64,000 nucleotides of DNA, taken from the IMG/VR virus record IMGVR_UViG_3300032287_001974, positions 1 through 64,000 of that record, one strand, 5' to 3'. The stretch's first letter is position 1; every line of letters begins with the position of its first letter. A program made the position numbers and the translations under genes. This document shows positions 13,831 through 22,962 of this stretch, in pieces. The notes below the pieces were generated by a model. That model saw only the letters and a program-made list of their open reading frames with translations, had not been told where the DNA came from and did not search any database. Source of the stretch: a virus.

Positions 13831-15537
13831 ATGTCAATTGATTTTTCCCCACCAAGCTATAGAGCTGCGTCTTCCGACCTTACCATCTCCATTTCCCCAC
13901 TGGGTCTTGTTGAGCTTGCTGATGAAGAGTTTGAGGTTCACGGTCCTCGTCTAAACCGTTACTCACTAAACTGGGCCATGTACCTAGGCCACCACACTTC
14001 TTACCGCCGCCAGGCCGGCGAATCCTCTATTGTTCTAAATTACTACCGAGCAATCACAGACTTTATTATTAACTTCACCTTTAGCAAGGGCGTACAGTTC
14101 CGCAGCGAGAAGGCCACCGAAGCTATCCTCCCAGCCCTGCTAGAGCGCGTTTGGGAAGTGGACAACAACAAAGCCACCGTCCTTTGGGAGATCGGTCAGC
14201 AGGGCGGTGTGTCAGGCGACTGCTTTATCAAGGTTGCGTACGAAGAGGGCTACCAAGACCCAGCTGGAATGATCCACCCTGGCCGTGTTCGCATCCTTCC
14301 CCTTAACTCTTCTTTTGCCTTCCCTGAGTTCCACCCTCACGACCGCGAGCGCCTCATCCGTTTTAAGCTCAAGTACCGCTTCTGGGGAACCTCGCTAGAA
14401 GGTACTCGTCAGGTCTATACCTACACTGAGATTCTTACTGACGACATGATCGAAGAGTATATTAACGACGAGTTGATCGACTCACGCCCTAACCCACTCG
14501 GCGTTATCCCAATCATTCACATCCCTAACGTACGTGTTTCTGGCTCTCCTTGGGGCCTTAGTGACTGCAACGAGATTATCAATATCAACCGCACATACAA
14601 CGAGGTTGCTACCGACATCGCCGACATCGTGAACTACCACGCTGCTCCTGTGACTGTTATTACAGGTGCTAAGGCTAGCCAGCTTGAGAAGGGCGCTAAC
14701 AAGGTTTGGGGCGGCCTTCCAAAGGACGCTAAGGTAATGAACCTTGAGGGCGGCGGCACAGGCCTCAAGGGCGCTATGGATTTCATGGATCGTCTAAAAA
14801 AGGCCATGCACGAAATGACTGGTGTGCCTGAAACGGCACTTGGTCAAGCACAGCCTATTTCAAACACCTCGGGCGTTGCGCTATCTATTCAGTTCCAGCC
14901 TTTGATGAACCGCTACCACCAGAAGATTGTGCAGTACGCGCACGGCCTAGAGCGCATTAATGAGCTTGTACTTAAGACCCTCGCTATTAAAGAGCCAGAA
15001 ACCTTTATCTTTGACCCTGACAGCGAGACTCCACCTAAGCCTGACCAGCTTATTCAGCTTGACCCTAACGACCCGCACACGTACCGCACCTACTGCCACT
15101 TCCCTCCACCGCTACCGCTAGACAAACTAATTGTGTTGAACGAAATTCAGTCGCTTCTATCCCTCGGCCTTCAGTCTAAGGAAGGCGCTTTGCGTGACCT
15201 TGGCGAGGAGTTCCCAGAGTCGAAGCTCCAGGAAATTCGTCAGGAGCTTATTGACGACGCCCTAGCAGAGGGTTCTCTAAACCTTATTAAGACAGAGATT
15301 CAAAACGAGATCATGTCGCTTACAGGAATGGCCACTGGACCTGACGGACAGGCTACCCCGGCTGCACCTGAGCAAGTTGCTATGGCTGAACAAGCCGCTG
15401 CCAGCACCCAAGTCCTAGACCCGGCTATTCTCGATAACCTACGCTTAGGTGAGCAAAAAGTCAGAACACGACTTGTCACCGAGGCTTACGGAACTCGTCT
15501 CCCACAGAGACAGGTACCGCAAGATTATGAGAAATAA
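13831..15537 (+). CDS. Portal protein, 568 aa
   Basis: Forms the dodecameric DNA channel of the capsid vertex. SPP1 gp6/A118-type portal features: N-terminal LNWAMYLGHHTSYRR, the RGLSDCNEIININRTYNE-type helix (residues about 240-260), the wing/crown helix MDFMDRLKKAMHEMTGVPE and NTSGVALSIQFQPLMNRYHQ. C-terminal 40 residues are Ala/Gln-rich. Length is normal. The ribosome site is weak (GGAAG 11 nt away), and a 9-codon frame ends 3 nt before the ATG, so initiation may be coupled to it. Confidence 0.93.
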   Translation: MSIDFSPPSYRAASSDLTISISPLGLVELADEEFEVHGPRLNRYSLNWAMYLGHHTSYRRQAGESSIVLNYYRAITDFIINFTFSKGVQFRSEKATEAILPALLERVWEVDNNKATVLWEIGQQGGVSGDCFIKVAYEEGYQDPAGMIHPGRVRILPLNSSFAFPEFHPHDRERLIRFKLKYRFWGTSLEGTRQVYTYTEILTDDMIEEYINDELIDSRPNPLGVIPIIHIPNVRVSGSPWGLSDCNEIININRTYNEVATDIADIVNYHAAPVTVITGAKASQLEKGANKVWGGLPKDAKVMNLEGGGTGLKGAMDFMDRLKKAMHEMTGVPETALGQAQPISNTSGVALSIQFQPLMNRYHQKIVQYAHGLERINELVLKTLAIKEPETFIFDPDSETPPKPDQLIQLDPNDPHTYRTYCHFPPPLPLDKLIVLNEIQSLLSLGLQSKEGALRDLGEEFPESKLQEIRQELIDDALAEGSLNLIKTEIQNEIMSLTGMATGPDGQATPAAPEQVAMAEQAAASTQVLDPAILDNLRLGEQKVRTRLVTEAYGTRLPQRQVPQDYEK

Positions 15538-15568
15538 TTAGGGTTTAGCACCAAAAAAACAAAAGTGT

Positions 15569-15583
15569 CAAGTCATACTTGAT
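15569..15583. promoter_or_regulatory. Inverted repeat TCAAGT-CAT-ACTTGA upstream of the scaffold gene
   Basis: A perfect 6-3-6 palindrome in the 124-bp portal/scaffold gap; a second small one, GCAC-TTAG-GTGC, lies near 15616. These could be an operator or weak hairpins that adjust scaffold expression. No protein partner is known. Confidence 0.3.
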
Positions 15584-15661
15584 ATTGAAAACCATTGAGT
15601 GGTCATACGAGCTACGCACTTAGGTGCATTTGGAAAACGACCTAGAGAATAAAGGAAATAT

Positions 15662-16471
15662 ATGAGCACAGCAGAAACCCCATCAGCTGCTGCAGAGGCT
15701 TTTGAAGCCGAAGCAGGAGTAACTCCGGTCGTAGTAAGCCCTGACGCTGACGCGTCAACTGCTACGGACACGTCTACCTTCACCCAGGCACAGACCGAGA
15801 AGTCATCGAAGTTTTACACTGACGACGACCTCGCTAAGGTTCGAGCACAGGAGAAGGACAAGCTCTACCCTCAGATCGAGAAGTACAAGGCAGAACTCGA
15901 AGAGCTGAAGAAGCTCCGAGACGAAGAAGTCCAGTCTAAGCTCGCTGAGAAAGAGGCCAGAGACGCGGAAGCCCGCGCCAAGGCCGAGGCAGAGATGGAC
16001 GTTCGAGACCTTCTAAAGCAGAAGGAGCAGGAGTTCAACGAGCAGTTGGAGCGTGAGCGCCAGGAGCGCGAACGCCTATTTGCAACGCTGGAGCGTGAGA
16101 AGCAATTTGCTGACATCCAGTCTTTCAAGACAGAAGTTTTGGAAGCTGAGCGGGAAAACATCATTCCCGAACTATTGGATCTTGTAGGCGGAAACACCCG
16201 CGAAGAGATCGCACAGAGCATCGAGGGCTTGAAAGAGCGCTCAGCTCGAATCCTGGAGAGTGCTCAAGCAGCAATGCAGAACGCTCGTAAGGAAATGAAG
16301 GGAACGAGCGTAACAACTCCTCCCGCCGGGCCAATGGACATTAATTCGGAGCAACGTAACTACACGGCTGATGAAATCGCAGCCATGCCGATGAACGAAT
16401 ACGCTAAATATCGACAGCGCCTACTGAGCCCAACAGCTCAGGGACGCTCCCAGGGACTGTTCGGAAACTAA
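15662..16471 (+). CDS. Capsid scaffolding protein, 269 aa
   Basis: Long highly charged coiled coil (residues about 45-215; EKYKAELEELKKLRDEEVQS and ERERQERERLFATLEREKQF) flanked by a Ser/Ala/Thr-rich acidic N-terminus and a C-terminus with NYTADEIAAMPMNEYAKYRQ, a typical scaffold capsid-binding helix. Directly upstream of the major capsid gene, as usual. No separate prohead protease is visible in the window. Confidence 0.85.
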   Translation: MSTAETPSAAAEAFEAEAGVTPVVVSPDADASTATDTSTFTQAQTEKSSKFYTDDDLAKVRAQEKDKLYPQIEKYKAELEELKKLRDEEVQSKLAEKEARDAEARAKAEAEMDVRDLLKQKEQEFNEQLERERQERERLFATLEREKQFADIQSFKTEVLEAERENIIPELLDLVGGNTREEIAQSIEGLKERSARILESAQAAMQNARKEMKGTSVTTPPAGPMDINSEQRNYTADEIAAMPMNEYAKYRQRLLSPTAQGRSQGLFGN

Positions 16472-16510
16472 CCCAACCTCAACCACTAAGTCTTTAAGGA
16501 GACCCCCACA

Positions 16511-17578
16511 ATGGCATCAGGTATAACGGGTACCGGCAATCTAGCCGCAGCCCCTACCTCATACTCGGGTACTAACACCCAGCTAACTCAGGCGATTCAG
16601 CAGATCTGGTCAAAGGAAATCCTTTTCCAGGCTATGCCAATCCTTCGCTTTGAGCAGTTCGCAGTTAAGAAGACAGAACTAGGTGTTGCACCTGGTCTTC
16701 AGATTAACTTCCTGCGTTACAACAACCTCGGAGCAGCTTCACCGCTCGTTGAAGGTGTACGTATGCAGACCAACGCGCTAACCGCACAGCAGTTCTCGAT
16801 CACCGTTTCGGAGCACGGATACGCACTTGCTGTATCAGAGCTTCTTCTTAACGCTTCGTTCGACGACGTAATGGCATCGGCTTCGCGTCTTCTAGGTCGC
16901 AACATGGCTCTTTACCTAGACAAGTTGTCACGCGACACTCTATACAGCGCGACTTCAACCATCTATGGTGAGGACCGCTCAGGCCTTGCAGGTGTGAACA
17001 ACTGGTACGCTTACGGAGTTAACGGCACCACCCGTGCTTCGATGACCGGTTCGAACTTCCTAACCCCTCGCACCGTCAAGGATGCAGTTGAGACCCTCTC
17101 GACCAAGAACATCCCAAGACTAGGCGAGACCTACGTTGCGTTCGTTCACCCGCACCAGAGCCGTCGTCTACGCGACAACCCAGAGTTCATTGAAGTAACC
17201 AAGTACGCTGCACCTGGTAACTTCATGCTAGGTGAGATCGGCCGTCTATACGACACCGTATTCATCGAGACTACTCAGGTTCGCCGTACACCTAACGGTG
17301 CCGGTACCAACTACACCACCGACACAGCTGCTGCTTACACAGTAACTCCTGGTGGAGGTTACATCACTCCAAACGACTTTACCGGTAACGGTAGCTCGGA
17401 CCGCTACGACGCCATCTTCATTGGTGACAACGCATTCGGTCACGCTATCTCGCTTCCAGTAGAGCTCCGCGATGGTGGTATTCTAGACTTCGGTCGTGAG
17501 CACGCCCTTGCTTGGTACTCAATCTTCGGTCTTGGTCTAATCACTGACCAGGCTGTTGTGATTGCAGAAACCAACTAG
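16511..17578 (+). CDS. Major capsid protein, 355 aa
   Basis: HK97-fold capsid family by order and pattern: long N-terminal helix region, SEHGYALAVSELLLNASFDD (E-loop/spine region), TFVAFVHPHQSRRLRDNPEF-like P-domain segment, and C-terminal DAIFIGDNAFGHAISLPVEL ... HALAWYSIFGLGLI, as in Gram-positive myovirus capsids. RBS AAGGAGA. Codons appear strongly biased to C-ending forms, fitting high expression. Ends at a strong terminator. Confidence 0.94.
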   Translation: MASGITGTGNLAAAPTSYSGTNTQLTQAIQQIWSKEILFQAMPILRFEQFAVKKTELGVAPGLQINFLRYNNLGAASPLVEGVRMQTNALTAQQFSITVSEHGYALAVSELLLNASFDDVMASASRLLGRNMALYLDKLSRDTLYSATSTIYGEDRSGLAGVNNWYAYGVNGTTRASMTGSNFLTPRTVKDAVETLSTKNIPRLGETYVAFVHPHQSRRLRDNPEFIEVTKYAAPGNFMLGEIGRLYDTVFIETTQVRRTPNGAGTNYTTDTAAAYTVTPGGGYITPNDFTGNGSSDRYDAIFIGDNAFGHAISLPVELRDGGILDFGREHALAWYSIFGLGLITDQAVVIAETN

Positions 17579-17592
17579 TAGTACCCCGATTA

Positions 17593-17622
17593 GTGGGGGG
17601 TCAGAAATGGCCCCCCACTTTT
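17593..17622 (+). terminator. Terminator after the major capsid gene
   Basis: GTGGGGGG (17593-17600) / CCCCCCAC (17611-17618), loop TCAGAAATGG, followed by TTTT. It separates capsid mRNA from downstream head/tail genes. Confidence 0.85.
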
Positions 17623-17657
17623 CACCCCCCATCAGTTACTAATCAGGAGAATACCCC

Positions 17658-18026
17658 GTGGCTACACAAAAAAAGGCAACCGACTTTACAGGACGTCAGC
17701 GCGACAAGCTTGCGCAAGAAAATCTAGAGGCTATGCAGGAACGCGCTACTGAAATGGCGCTTGCTACTGCAGAAGCAGCTTTCAAGGTTGAGAACGAAAT
17801 TCTCGACGCAACCAAGCCAAACCTAGTTGAGACTATCGTAGTAGACGACATCACAACTACAGGCGCAAGCGGCAAGACTGTCGTAATCCGAGTCGCAGAG
17901 GACATCGAATCGATGACCCTAGGCGCTGGCAATTACTACACTTTTAAGGCTGGTCAGAAGTACGAAGTGACCCCAGAGGTCGCAGCTCACCTAGAGCAAA
18001 AGGGCTACCTAGCTACTCGTTACTAG
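17658..18026 (+). CDS. Head-associated protein, 122 aa
   Basis: Helical N-terminus (residues 15-50), then a small beta domain (VETIVVDDITTTGASGKTVV ... YTFKAGQKYEVTPEVAAHLE). Similar small proteins directly follow the capsid gene in actinobacterial myoviruses and are usually capsid decoration or head-completion proteins. GTG start with AGGAGA. Role inferred from position. Confidence 0.7.
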   Translation: MATQKKATDFTGRQRDKLAQENLEAMQERATEMALATAEAAFKVENEILDATKPNLVETIVVDDITTTGASGKTVVIRVAEDIESMTLGAGNYYTFKAGQKYEVTPEVAAHLEQKGYLATRY

Positions 18027-18044
18027 ACACAGCTTCCTACGACT

Positions 18045-18072
18045 CAGCGGGCCTAGTGCCCGCTGTTTCGTT
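18045..18072 (+). terminator. Terminator after gene 17658
   Basis: CAGCGGGC (18045-18052) / GCCCGCTG (18058-18065) with loop CTAGT, followed by TTTCGTTT. Confidence 0.8.
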
Positions 18073-18135
18073 TATCCAGACTTTTCCTTACATTTAAGGC
18101 ACCATAGTTATAGTGAATCCGTTAGGGGCTATTAA

Positions 18136-19200
18136 ATGGCAACTCTCTTAGACCTAGTGGCTAAGGTAAGAACTGAACTGAACGACCAGCCTCGTCAGTT
18201 CACTAAGTCGTTCACGGGGGACGGCGCAACTAAAGACTTTGTTCTTGGTTATAAGCCAATCGATGCCAACACTCTTTTAGTTACCTCGGGTAACACAACC
18301 CTTACCAACCCAACAACCTACACAGTTGAGGCCGGGATTGGTGTCGTTCACACTGTAACCGCTCCAGCATCTAACGTAGTTCTTAAGGTAGTTGGTAGCG
18401 TTTACCGATACTTCTCTGATGCCGAAATTGAGTATTTTGTAAATACTGCTGTAACTCAGCACACCTTTAACCGCACAGACGGCTACGGTCGGCAGATGAA
18501 CATTAGCATGTTGCCAGAGGTCGAGGTCTATCCAATAACGATCTTGTCTACAATAGAGGCCCTATACGCCCTGGCAACAGACGCTTCTTTTGATATTGAC
18601 ATCCAAGCTCCAGACGGTGTCACAATCCCGCGAGCGCAGCGATACAGCCAGCTCATGGGCCTAATTGCTCAACGCCAGGAACAGTACCGCAACATTTGTT
18701 CCGCCCTTAACATCGGCCTCTGGCGTATCGAAATCGGCGTTCTGCGCCGCGTCAGCAGGACAACAAACAAGCTTGTGCCTGTTTACATGCCGCAAGAGGT
18801 TGATGACGCTAGAAAGCCGGAGAGGGTCTATTTGCAGAACGACCTTACTGGTCGCAGCCCGCTACCTACTACCGTAGGAATCTACGACCTAGTTATTGAA
18901 GAAGGCGACAACTTCTCTGTAGTCTTGGACTTCCCTGACGACACTAACTTTAACGACCTAGTTTGGAAAGCCCAGATCCGTACTTACCCAGGCTCCCCTA
19001 CTTTGTGGGCAACTATGACCACTGCCGTTAATAACTCAACGCTAAAGAAGCTCACTATCTCCTTAACTAAGGAACAGACTAAATATCTGCCAGTTCGTTG
19101 CTCATGGGACATCCAGGCCACATCAATTGCTGACCCTACACAAACTCGTACTTACCTTCGTGGTCAGGTGTTTGTAAACAAGCAGGTGACTGTAGACTAA
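18136..19200 (+). CDS. Head-tail connector protein with C-terminal Ig-like domain, 354 aa
   Basis: N-terminal part has TLLDLVAKVRTELNDQP, which is typical of connector/adaptor proteins. It is followed by FTGDGATKDFVLGYKPI-type beta repeats and a helical region (residues 110-200). The C-terminal 120 residues (YDLVIEEGDNFSVVLDFPDD ... LTISLTKEQT) resemble the BppU/fibre N-terminal Ig-like domain that anchors receptor-binding proteins. This combination suggests a neck protein that also carries fibres. Neck role is moderately sure; fibre anchoring is inference. Confidence 0.75.
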   Translation: MATLLDLVAKVRTELNDQPRQFTKSFTGDGATKDFVLGYKPIDANTLLVTSGNTTLTNPTTYTVEAGIGVVHTVTAPASNVVLKVVGSVYRYFSDAEIEYFVNTAVTQHTFNRTDGYGRQMNISMLPEVEVYPITILSTIEALYALATDASFDIDIQAPDGVTIPRAQRYSQLMGLIAQRQEQYRNICSALNIGLWRIEIGVLRRVSRTTNKLVPVYMPQEVDDARKPERVYLQNDLTGRSPLPTTVGIYDLVIEEGDNFSVVLDFPDDTNFNDLVWKAQIRTYPGSPTLWATMTTAVNNSTLKKLTISLTKEQTKYLPVRCSWDIQATSIADPTQTRTYLRGQVFVNKQVTVD

Positions 19201-19553
19201 TGGTAGACACAATCATTGTAACTCCGGCTGCCCCCGTCACTGTAGGGGTGTACTCCGGACAGCCTGGCCCCCCAGGAGCTACTGGTGCTACTGGTGCTAC
19301 TGGTGCTACTGGTCCTGCTGGACCACAAGGACCTGCGGGAATTAATGGAACTACACAGGTTATCGCATACACCCATACGCAAAATGCGGTATCCTCTACT
19401 TGGAGCATTACACATAATCTGAGTTTCAAACCTAACGTCTCAACTACGGATTCCTCCGGATTCGGTATGGAGGGAACAGTTAGCTACACGAGCGCTACCA
19501 CTCTAACTATTGAATTTGGCTTCGGCACAACCGGATTTGCGTATCTATCTTAG
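19200..19553 (+). CDS. Collagen-like fibre protein, 117 aa
   Basis: Residues 20-48 are Gly-X-Y triplets (GPPGATGATGATGATGPAGP), encoded by four tandem copies of GGTGCTACT. The C-terminal domain (STWSITHNLSFKPNVSTTDS ... TTLTIEFGFGTTGFAYLS) is the small beta domain that ends many phage fibres and probably trimerises. ATG overlaps the connector stop. The collagen run is prone to slippage and length change. Confidence 0.85.
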   Translation: MVDTIIVTPAAPVTVGVYSGQPGPPGATGATGATGATGPAGPQGPAGINGTTQVIAYTHTQNAVSSTWSITHNLSFKPNVSTTDSSGFGMEGTVSYTSATTLTIEFGFGTTGFAYLS

Positions 19554-19561
19554 GAAAGTAA

Positions 19562-21250
19562 ATGGCCCGTAATTTTTATACCCCAATCAACCTGAATGGT
19601 CTTGAACTTCAAGACGCTGCGGTAGGTAACCTATCGACTACGTCGATCAACGCCATAACTTCGGGAACTGGTCGTATCCAGTATGACTCCACCCTAAACG
19701 TCCTTAAGTACCGCGATAACTCGGGCTGGCAGACTATCTCTACCGGTGGCGGCTCGTTTACCCTCGGTAGCACTAGCATTTCGCTAGGTGGCACAGTTAC
19801 CACAGTTGCAGGTCTTACTCTTTCAGGCCCTACATTTAGCGGCACTATTACTACGCCGCTTACCACTGCTGGTTATGTAACCAATAACGGCAGCGGTGTT
19901 CTAGGGTCTGTAACCACAATCCCTAACGCTGGCCTTACTAACTCAACTATTTCTGGCGTTTCTCTGGGTGGCACCCTAGGTGCTCTTAGCCTAGGAACCG
20001 GCCTTTCTTACGACGCTGGCACTACCTACACAGGTGGCACAGCCCGTACACTAAGCGTTGCTACTGGCTCTACTTCGACTGCTGGTATTGTCTCCCTAAC
20101 TGACTCTACTTCGTCTACAAGCACTACGACTGCCGCTACCCCAAACAGCGTTAAGTCTGCATACGACTTGGCTAATGCTGCCCTACCAAAAGCTGGTGGC
20201 ACCATGTCTGGTGCTATCGCTATGGGCAGCAGCAAGATTACGGGTCTTGGAACCCCTACTGCGTCAGATGATGCGGCTACTAAAGCTTACGTTGACAACG
20301 TGTCTCAGGGCCTTAATGTGCACGATGCTGTTAACTATGCAACTACCGCTGCTCTAGGCACTACCGGTAACCTTGTCGGTGGAACTATTACTACCACTTA
20401 CGCAAACGGAACTAGCGGCGAGGGCGCGACCCTTACTATTGCTACTTCGTCTAACTGGACAGCAATCACAATTGACGGCCAGTCGCTCACTGTTACCAAC
20501 CGTGTGCTTATTAAGAACCAGTCATCCGCCCTACAGAATGGTATTTATACCGTAACCTCTGTGGGTGCTGTGGGAAATACCACTTCGTTTGTGTTTACCC
20601 GTGCAACAGACAACGATCAGGTCCCAGAACTCGAAGCCGGTGACCTAACTTACGTAATTGCGGGTACTGCAAACGGCGGTAACGGATACGTCCAGACCGC
20701 TGTAGTAACCACAGTTGGTAGCTCGTCGGTTACTTGGTCTCAGTTCTCTGGTTCATCTACCACTCTTGCAGGTGCTGGTCTTACTCCTAACGGAACTAAC
20801 CCTAACCAAATTGACGTCGGCTCTACAACACTTACCGTAACCTCAAACGCCGTCGATCTTGCAACTGTTACTCCAAGCAACTCTGGTTCGGCAAGCGCCG
20901 CTACTATCGTAGATGACATAACAGTTGACAGCTACGGTCGCGTAACTGGTGTGACTTACACGTCTGTCCCGTTCACCGCCCTGGGTACCACTACCTCTAC
21001 TGCCACAGCTACAGCCGCTTCTGGAACGATTACCTCTGCTCGCCGCGTAACCGGCGTAGGTATTGGTACTGGTACAGCAATGGTTGTAAACCACGGCCTT
21101 GGTCAATGGGTACACGCCCAGATCTTTGACACTAGCGGTAACCTAGTTGAAACTGACGTATTAAACGCCTCTACCAACAGCGGAACTACGACATTTACAT
21201 TTGCTTCTTCGCAGACCTTGACTGGATTCCAGTACGTTATTGTAGGTTAG
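19562..21250 (+). CDS. Tail fibre protein, 562 aa
   Basis: Starts MARNFYTPINLNGLELQD, a common fibre N-terminus, followed by TGRIQYDSTLNVLKYRDNSGWQ (residues 36-57, the widespread fibre motif). The centre is Ser/Thr/Gly beta-repeat (residues 70-200), then a helix PSDDAATKAYVDN at about 235, a conserved phage-fibre signature, then beta-rich domains. The last 60 residues (MVVNHGLGQWVHAQIFDTSG ... FTFASSQTLTGFQYVIVG) are again the terminal fibre domain. Likely long or side tail fibre. Confidence 0.88.
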   Translation: MARNFYTPINLNGLELQDAAVGNLSTTSINAITSGTGRIQYDSTLNVLKYRDNSGWQTISTGGGSFTLGSTSISLGGTVTTVAGLTLSGPTFSGTITTPLTTAGYVTNNGSGVLGSVTTIPNAGLTNSTISGVSLGGTLGALSLGTGLSYDAGTTYTGGTARTLSVATGSTSTAGIVSLTDSTSSTSTTTAATPNSVKSAYDLANAALPKAGGTMSGAIAMGSSKITGLGTPTASDDAATKAYVDNVSQGLNVHDAVNYATTAALGTTGNLVGGTITTTYANGTSGEGATLTIATSSNWTAITIDGQSLTVTNRVLIKNQSSALQNGIYTVTSVGAVGNTTSFVFTRATDNDQVPELEAGDLTYVIAGTANGGNGYVQTAVVTTVGSSSVTWSQFSGSSTTLAGAGLTPNGTNPNQIDVGSTTLTVTSNAVDLATVTPSNSGSASAATIVDDITVDSYGRVTGVTYTSVPFTALGTTTSTATATAASGTITSARRVTGVGIGTGTAMVVNHGLGQWVHAQIFDTSGNLVETDVLNASTNSGTTTFTFASSQTLTGFQYVIVG

Positions 21251-21259
21251 ACTTAACCT

Positions 21260-21796
21260 ATGGCAAGGACTATATATACGGACCTTACGGCCACTGGTCG
21301 TACATTTACCGCCGCTACCTTCTCAGGTAACCTTTCTGGAACCATAAACAGCATTACTATCTCCGGCACATCTAGCACAACCATGACGCTGCCTTCTACT
21401 ACGGCAACTATTGCTAGAACTGACGCGGCTCAGACCTTTACAGGAGTGCAGACGTTTAATGGAAACGTCATTTACCACATTGCTACAAACGCCCAAACCG
21501 CGTCCTACACCCTTGTTTTAGCGGATGATGGAAAAATAGTTGAAGTCAGCAACGCATCTGCTAACACCGTGACTATTCCATTGAACTCCGCGGTTGCTTT
21601 TCCTGTAGGAACTCAAATTACCGTTATTCAAACAGGCGCTGGACAGACAAGCTTTGCAGTTACTGCTGGTGTGACTCTTAACGCTACCCCACAAGCAACC
21701 GCAAACACCGCAAAGCTTCGTGCCCAATGGTCCTCAGTAACCCTACTCAAGCGTGACACAAATATTTGGGTTGCCATGGGCGATTTGACGTTCTAA
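21260..21796 (+). CDS. Tail fibre protein, 178 aa
   Basis: Starts MARTIYTDLTATGRTFTAAT; Thr/Ser-rich strands with TMTLPSTTATIARTDAAQTF (residues 40-60), a classical fibre repeat motif, then a compact beta C-terminus. A short version of the preceding fibre; may be its partner. Ends by overlapping the next ATG. Confidence 0.8.
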   Translation: MARTIYTDLTATGRTFTAATFSGNLSGTINSITISGTSSTTMTLPSTTATIARTDAAQTFTGVQTFNGNVIYHIATNAQTASYTLVLADDGKIVEVSNASANTVTIPLNSAVAFPVGTQITVIQTGAGQTSFAVTAGVTLNATPQATANTAKLRAQWSSVTLLKRDTNIWVAMGDLTF

Positions 21797-22332
21797 TGGC
21801 TATAAGTGGCGGTATTGCCGCGGGAGCAGGGAAAGAGCCTGACAGGCCTACGTCTGTGTCAGCCACGGCCGGTAATGCCTCAGCAACCGTCTCCTTTACA
21901 GCTTCCACCCATAAGGGCAAAGGAAACTCAATTGCTACGTATGTAGCTACCTCTTCCCCTACAGGAATAACTGGCACTAGCTCAACTTCACCAGTTACTG
22001 TTAACGCTCTGTCTAACGGTACTGCCTATACTTTTACTGTTGTAGCCAATGCAACCTACGGGGCTTCAACTATAACTAGTGCGGCATCAGTTGCAAGCAA
22101 CTCTGTTACCCCAGTAGCCCCAACTACCACTACTACCACTACTACCACGACAACTACAACCACCACAACCACCACAACCACTGCGGGAACTACCGCAGCC
22201 CCTAACTACAAACGTTGTACTTCTGCCCAAGTTTCTGTGGGTTGTTGTACGAGCACAAGCTGCTGTGTCGTAGGTGGTGGCGGTGTTTCTTGTGCTACCC
22301 CATCTTGTGGTGGTACGCTAACTTGTTTCTAA
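21796..22332 (+). CDS. Fn3-type, Thr-linker, Cys-rich fibre protein, 178 aa (cassette 2)
   Basis: I chose ATG 21796 (overlapping the previous stop) rather than the in-frame ATG 21766. Residues 15-100: one fibronectin type III domain (PTSVSATAGNASATVSFTAS, later GTAYTFTVVA). Residues about 110-135: about 25 consecutive threonines encoded by ACT/ACC/ACA/ACG. Residues 140-178: ten cysteines (GCCTSTSCC, CATPSCGGTLTC). The Thr run is an obvious O-glycosylation-like target, and a glycosyltransferase gene lies downstream. Paralogous in layout to 7859. Confidence 0.75.
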   Translation: MAISGGIAAGAGKEPDRPTSVSATAGNASATVSFTASTHKGKGNSIATYVATSSPTGITGTSSTSPVTVNALSNGTAYTFTVVANATYGASTITSAASVASNSVTPVAPTTTTTTTTTTTTTTTTTTTTAGTTAAPNYKRCTSAQVSVGCCTSTSCCVVGGGGVSCATPSCGGTLTCF

Positions 22333-22349
22333 GATGTTAGGATTTATAT

Positions 22350-22739
22350 ATGCTTACTGATGCTGATCTAGAGTTTGTGCACCAAGGCACTAATGGGGTT
22401 GCACTAGTTTGGGTTATTGACGAACAGTGCCTCTATGATTTGCCGCTATCTGTAGAGCACGCGTTTATCTTTCAAGAAGCGGACGAGGTGCTGGACGTAT
22501 CGGAAGACTACTCAGACCACGACGGCATTACAGTGGAGTTCCGTAAAAATGGCGTGACCCTAGAAACCCTGCAGACAGGTGAGTACTTCGGCAGTATTTT
22601 GCTAAGTAACCCTTTGGTATTAGACCTGCATCAGTACCCTTACGGACTGTACGTAAGCTCCCCAGACGCACTATTCCAAAACGGTGAGTTTGTTATACTT
22701 GACCACGACGTAACAGGAGAGGACCCTTTCTATGAGTAA
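22350..22739 (+). CDS. Acidic cassette protein, 129 aa (cassette 2)
   Basis: Acidic, beta-rich (LVWVIDEQCLYDLPL, GITVEFRKNGVTLETLQ), same position as 8630 in cassette 1. TAGGAT lies with exactly 6 nt to the ATG, but it also contains AGGA, which could be the ribosome site, so leaderless expression is only one option. Function unknown. Confidence 0.7.
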   Translation: MLTDADLEFVHQGTNGVALVWVIDEQCLYDLPLSVEHAFIFQEADEVLDVSEDYSDHDGITVEFRKNGVTLETLQTGEYFGSILLSNPLVLDLHQYPYGLYVSSPDALFQNGEFVILDHDVTGEDPFYE

Positions 22740-22962
22740 GAGTCGCTGGGAGCAGTACAAAGAAAAAAATGGCGTTACTCCTCTAGATTTGTTAAACCCT
22801 AAAACCATAAAAATTGATCTCACTGCCGCAACCGCGCGAATGGATATCTGTAAAAGTTGTCCAGAACTTATAGGTCTTACCCACCAGTGCAAAAAGTGTG
22901 GGTGCTTCATGGACGTTAAAACTAAGCTAGAGGCGGCTAAATGCCCTCTCGGCAAGTGGTAG
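22732..22962 (+). CDS. Zinc-ribbon protein, 76 aa (cassette 2)
   Basis: N-terminus MSKSRWEQYKEKNGVTPLDL, then RMDICKSCPELIGL, CKKCGCFMDVKTKLEAAKC, PLGKW. The cysteine order is identical to 8976. The N-terminal RWxxYKxKxGV block reappears at the start of the adjacent radical SAM enzyme, which suggests both carry a common docking peptide. Overlaps both neighbours. Confidence 0.8.
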   Translation: MSKSRWEQYKEKNGVTPLDLLNPKTIKIDLTAATARMDICKSCPELIGLTHQCKKCGCFMDVKTKLEAAKCPLGKW

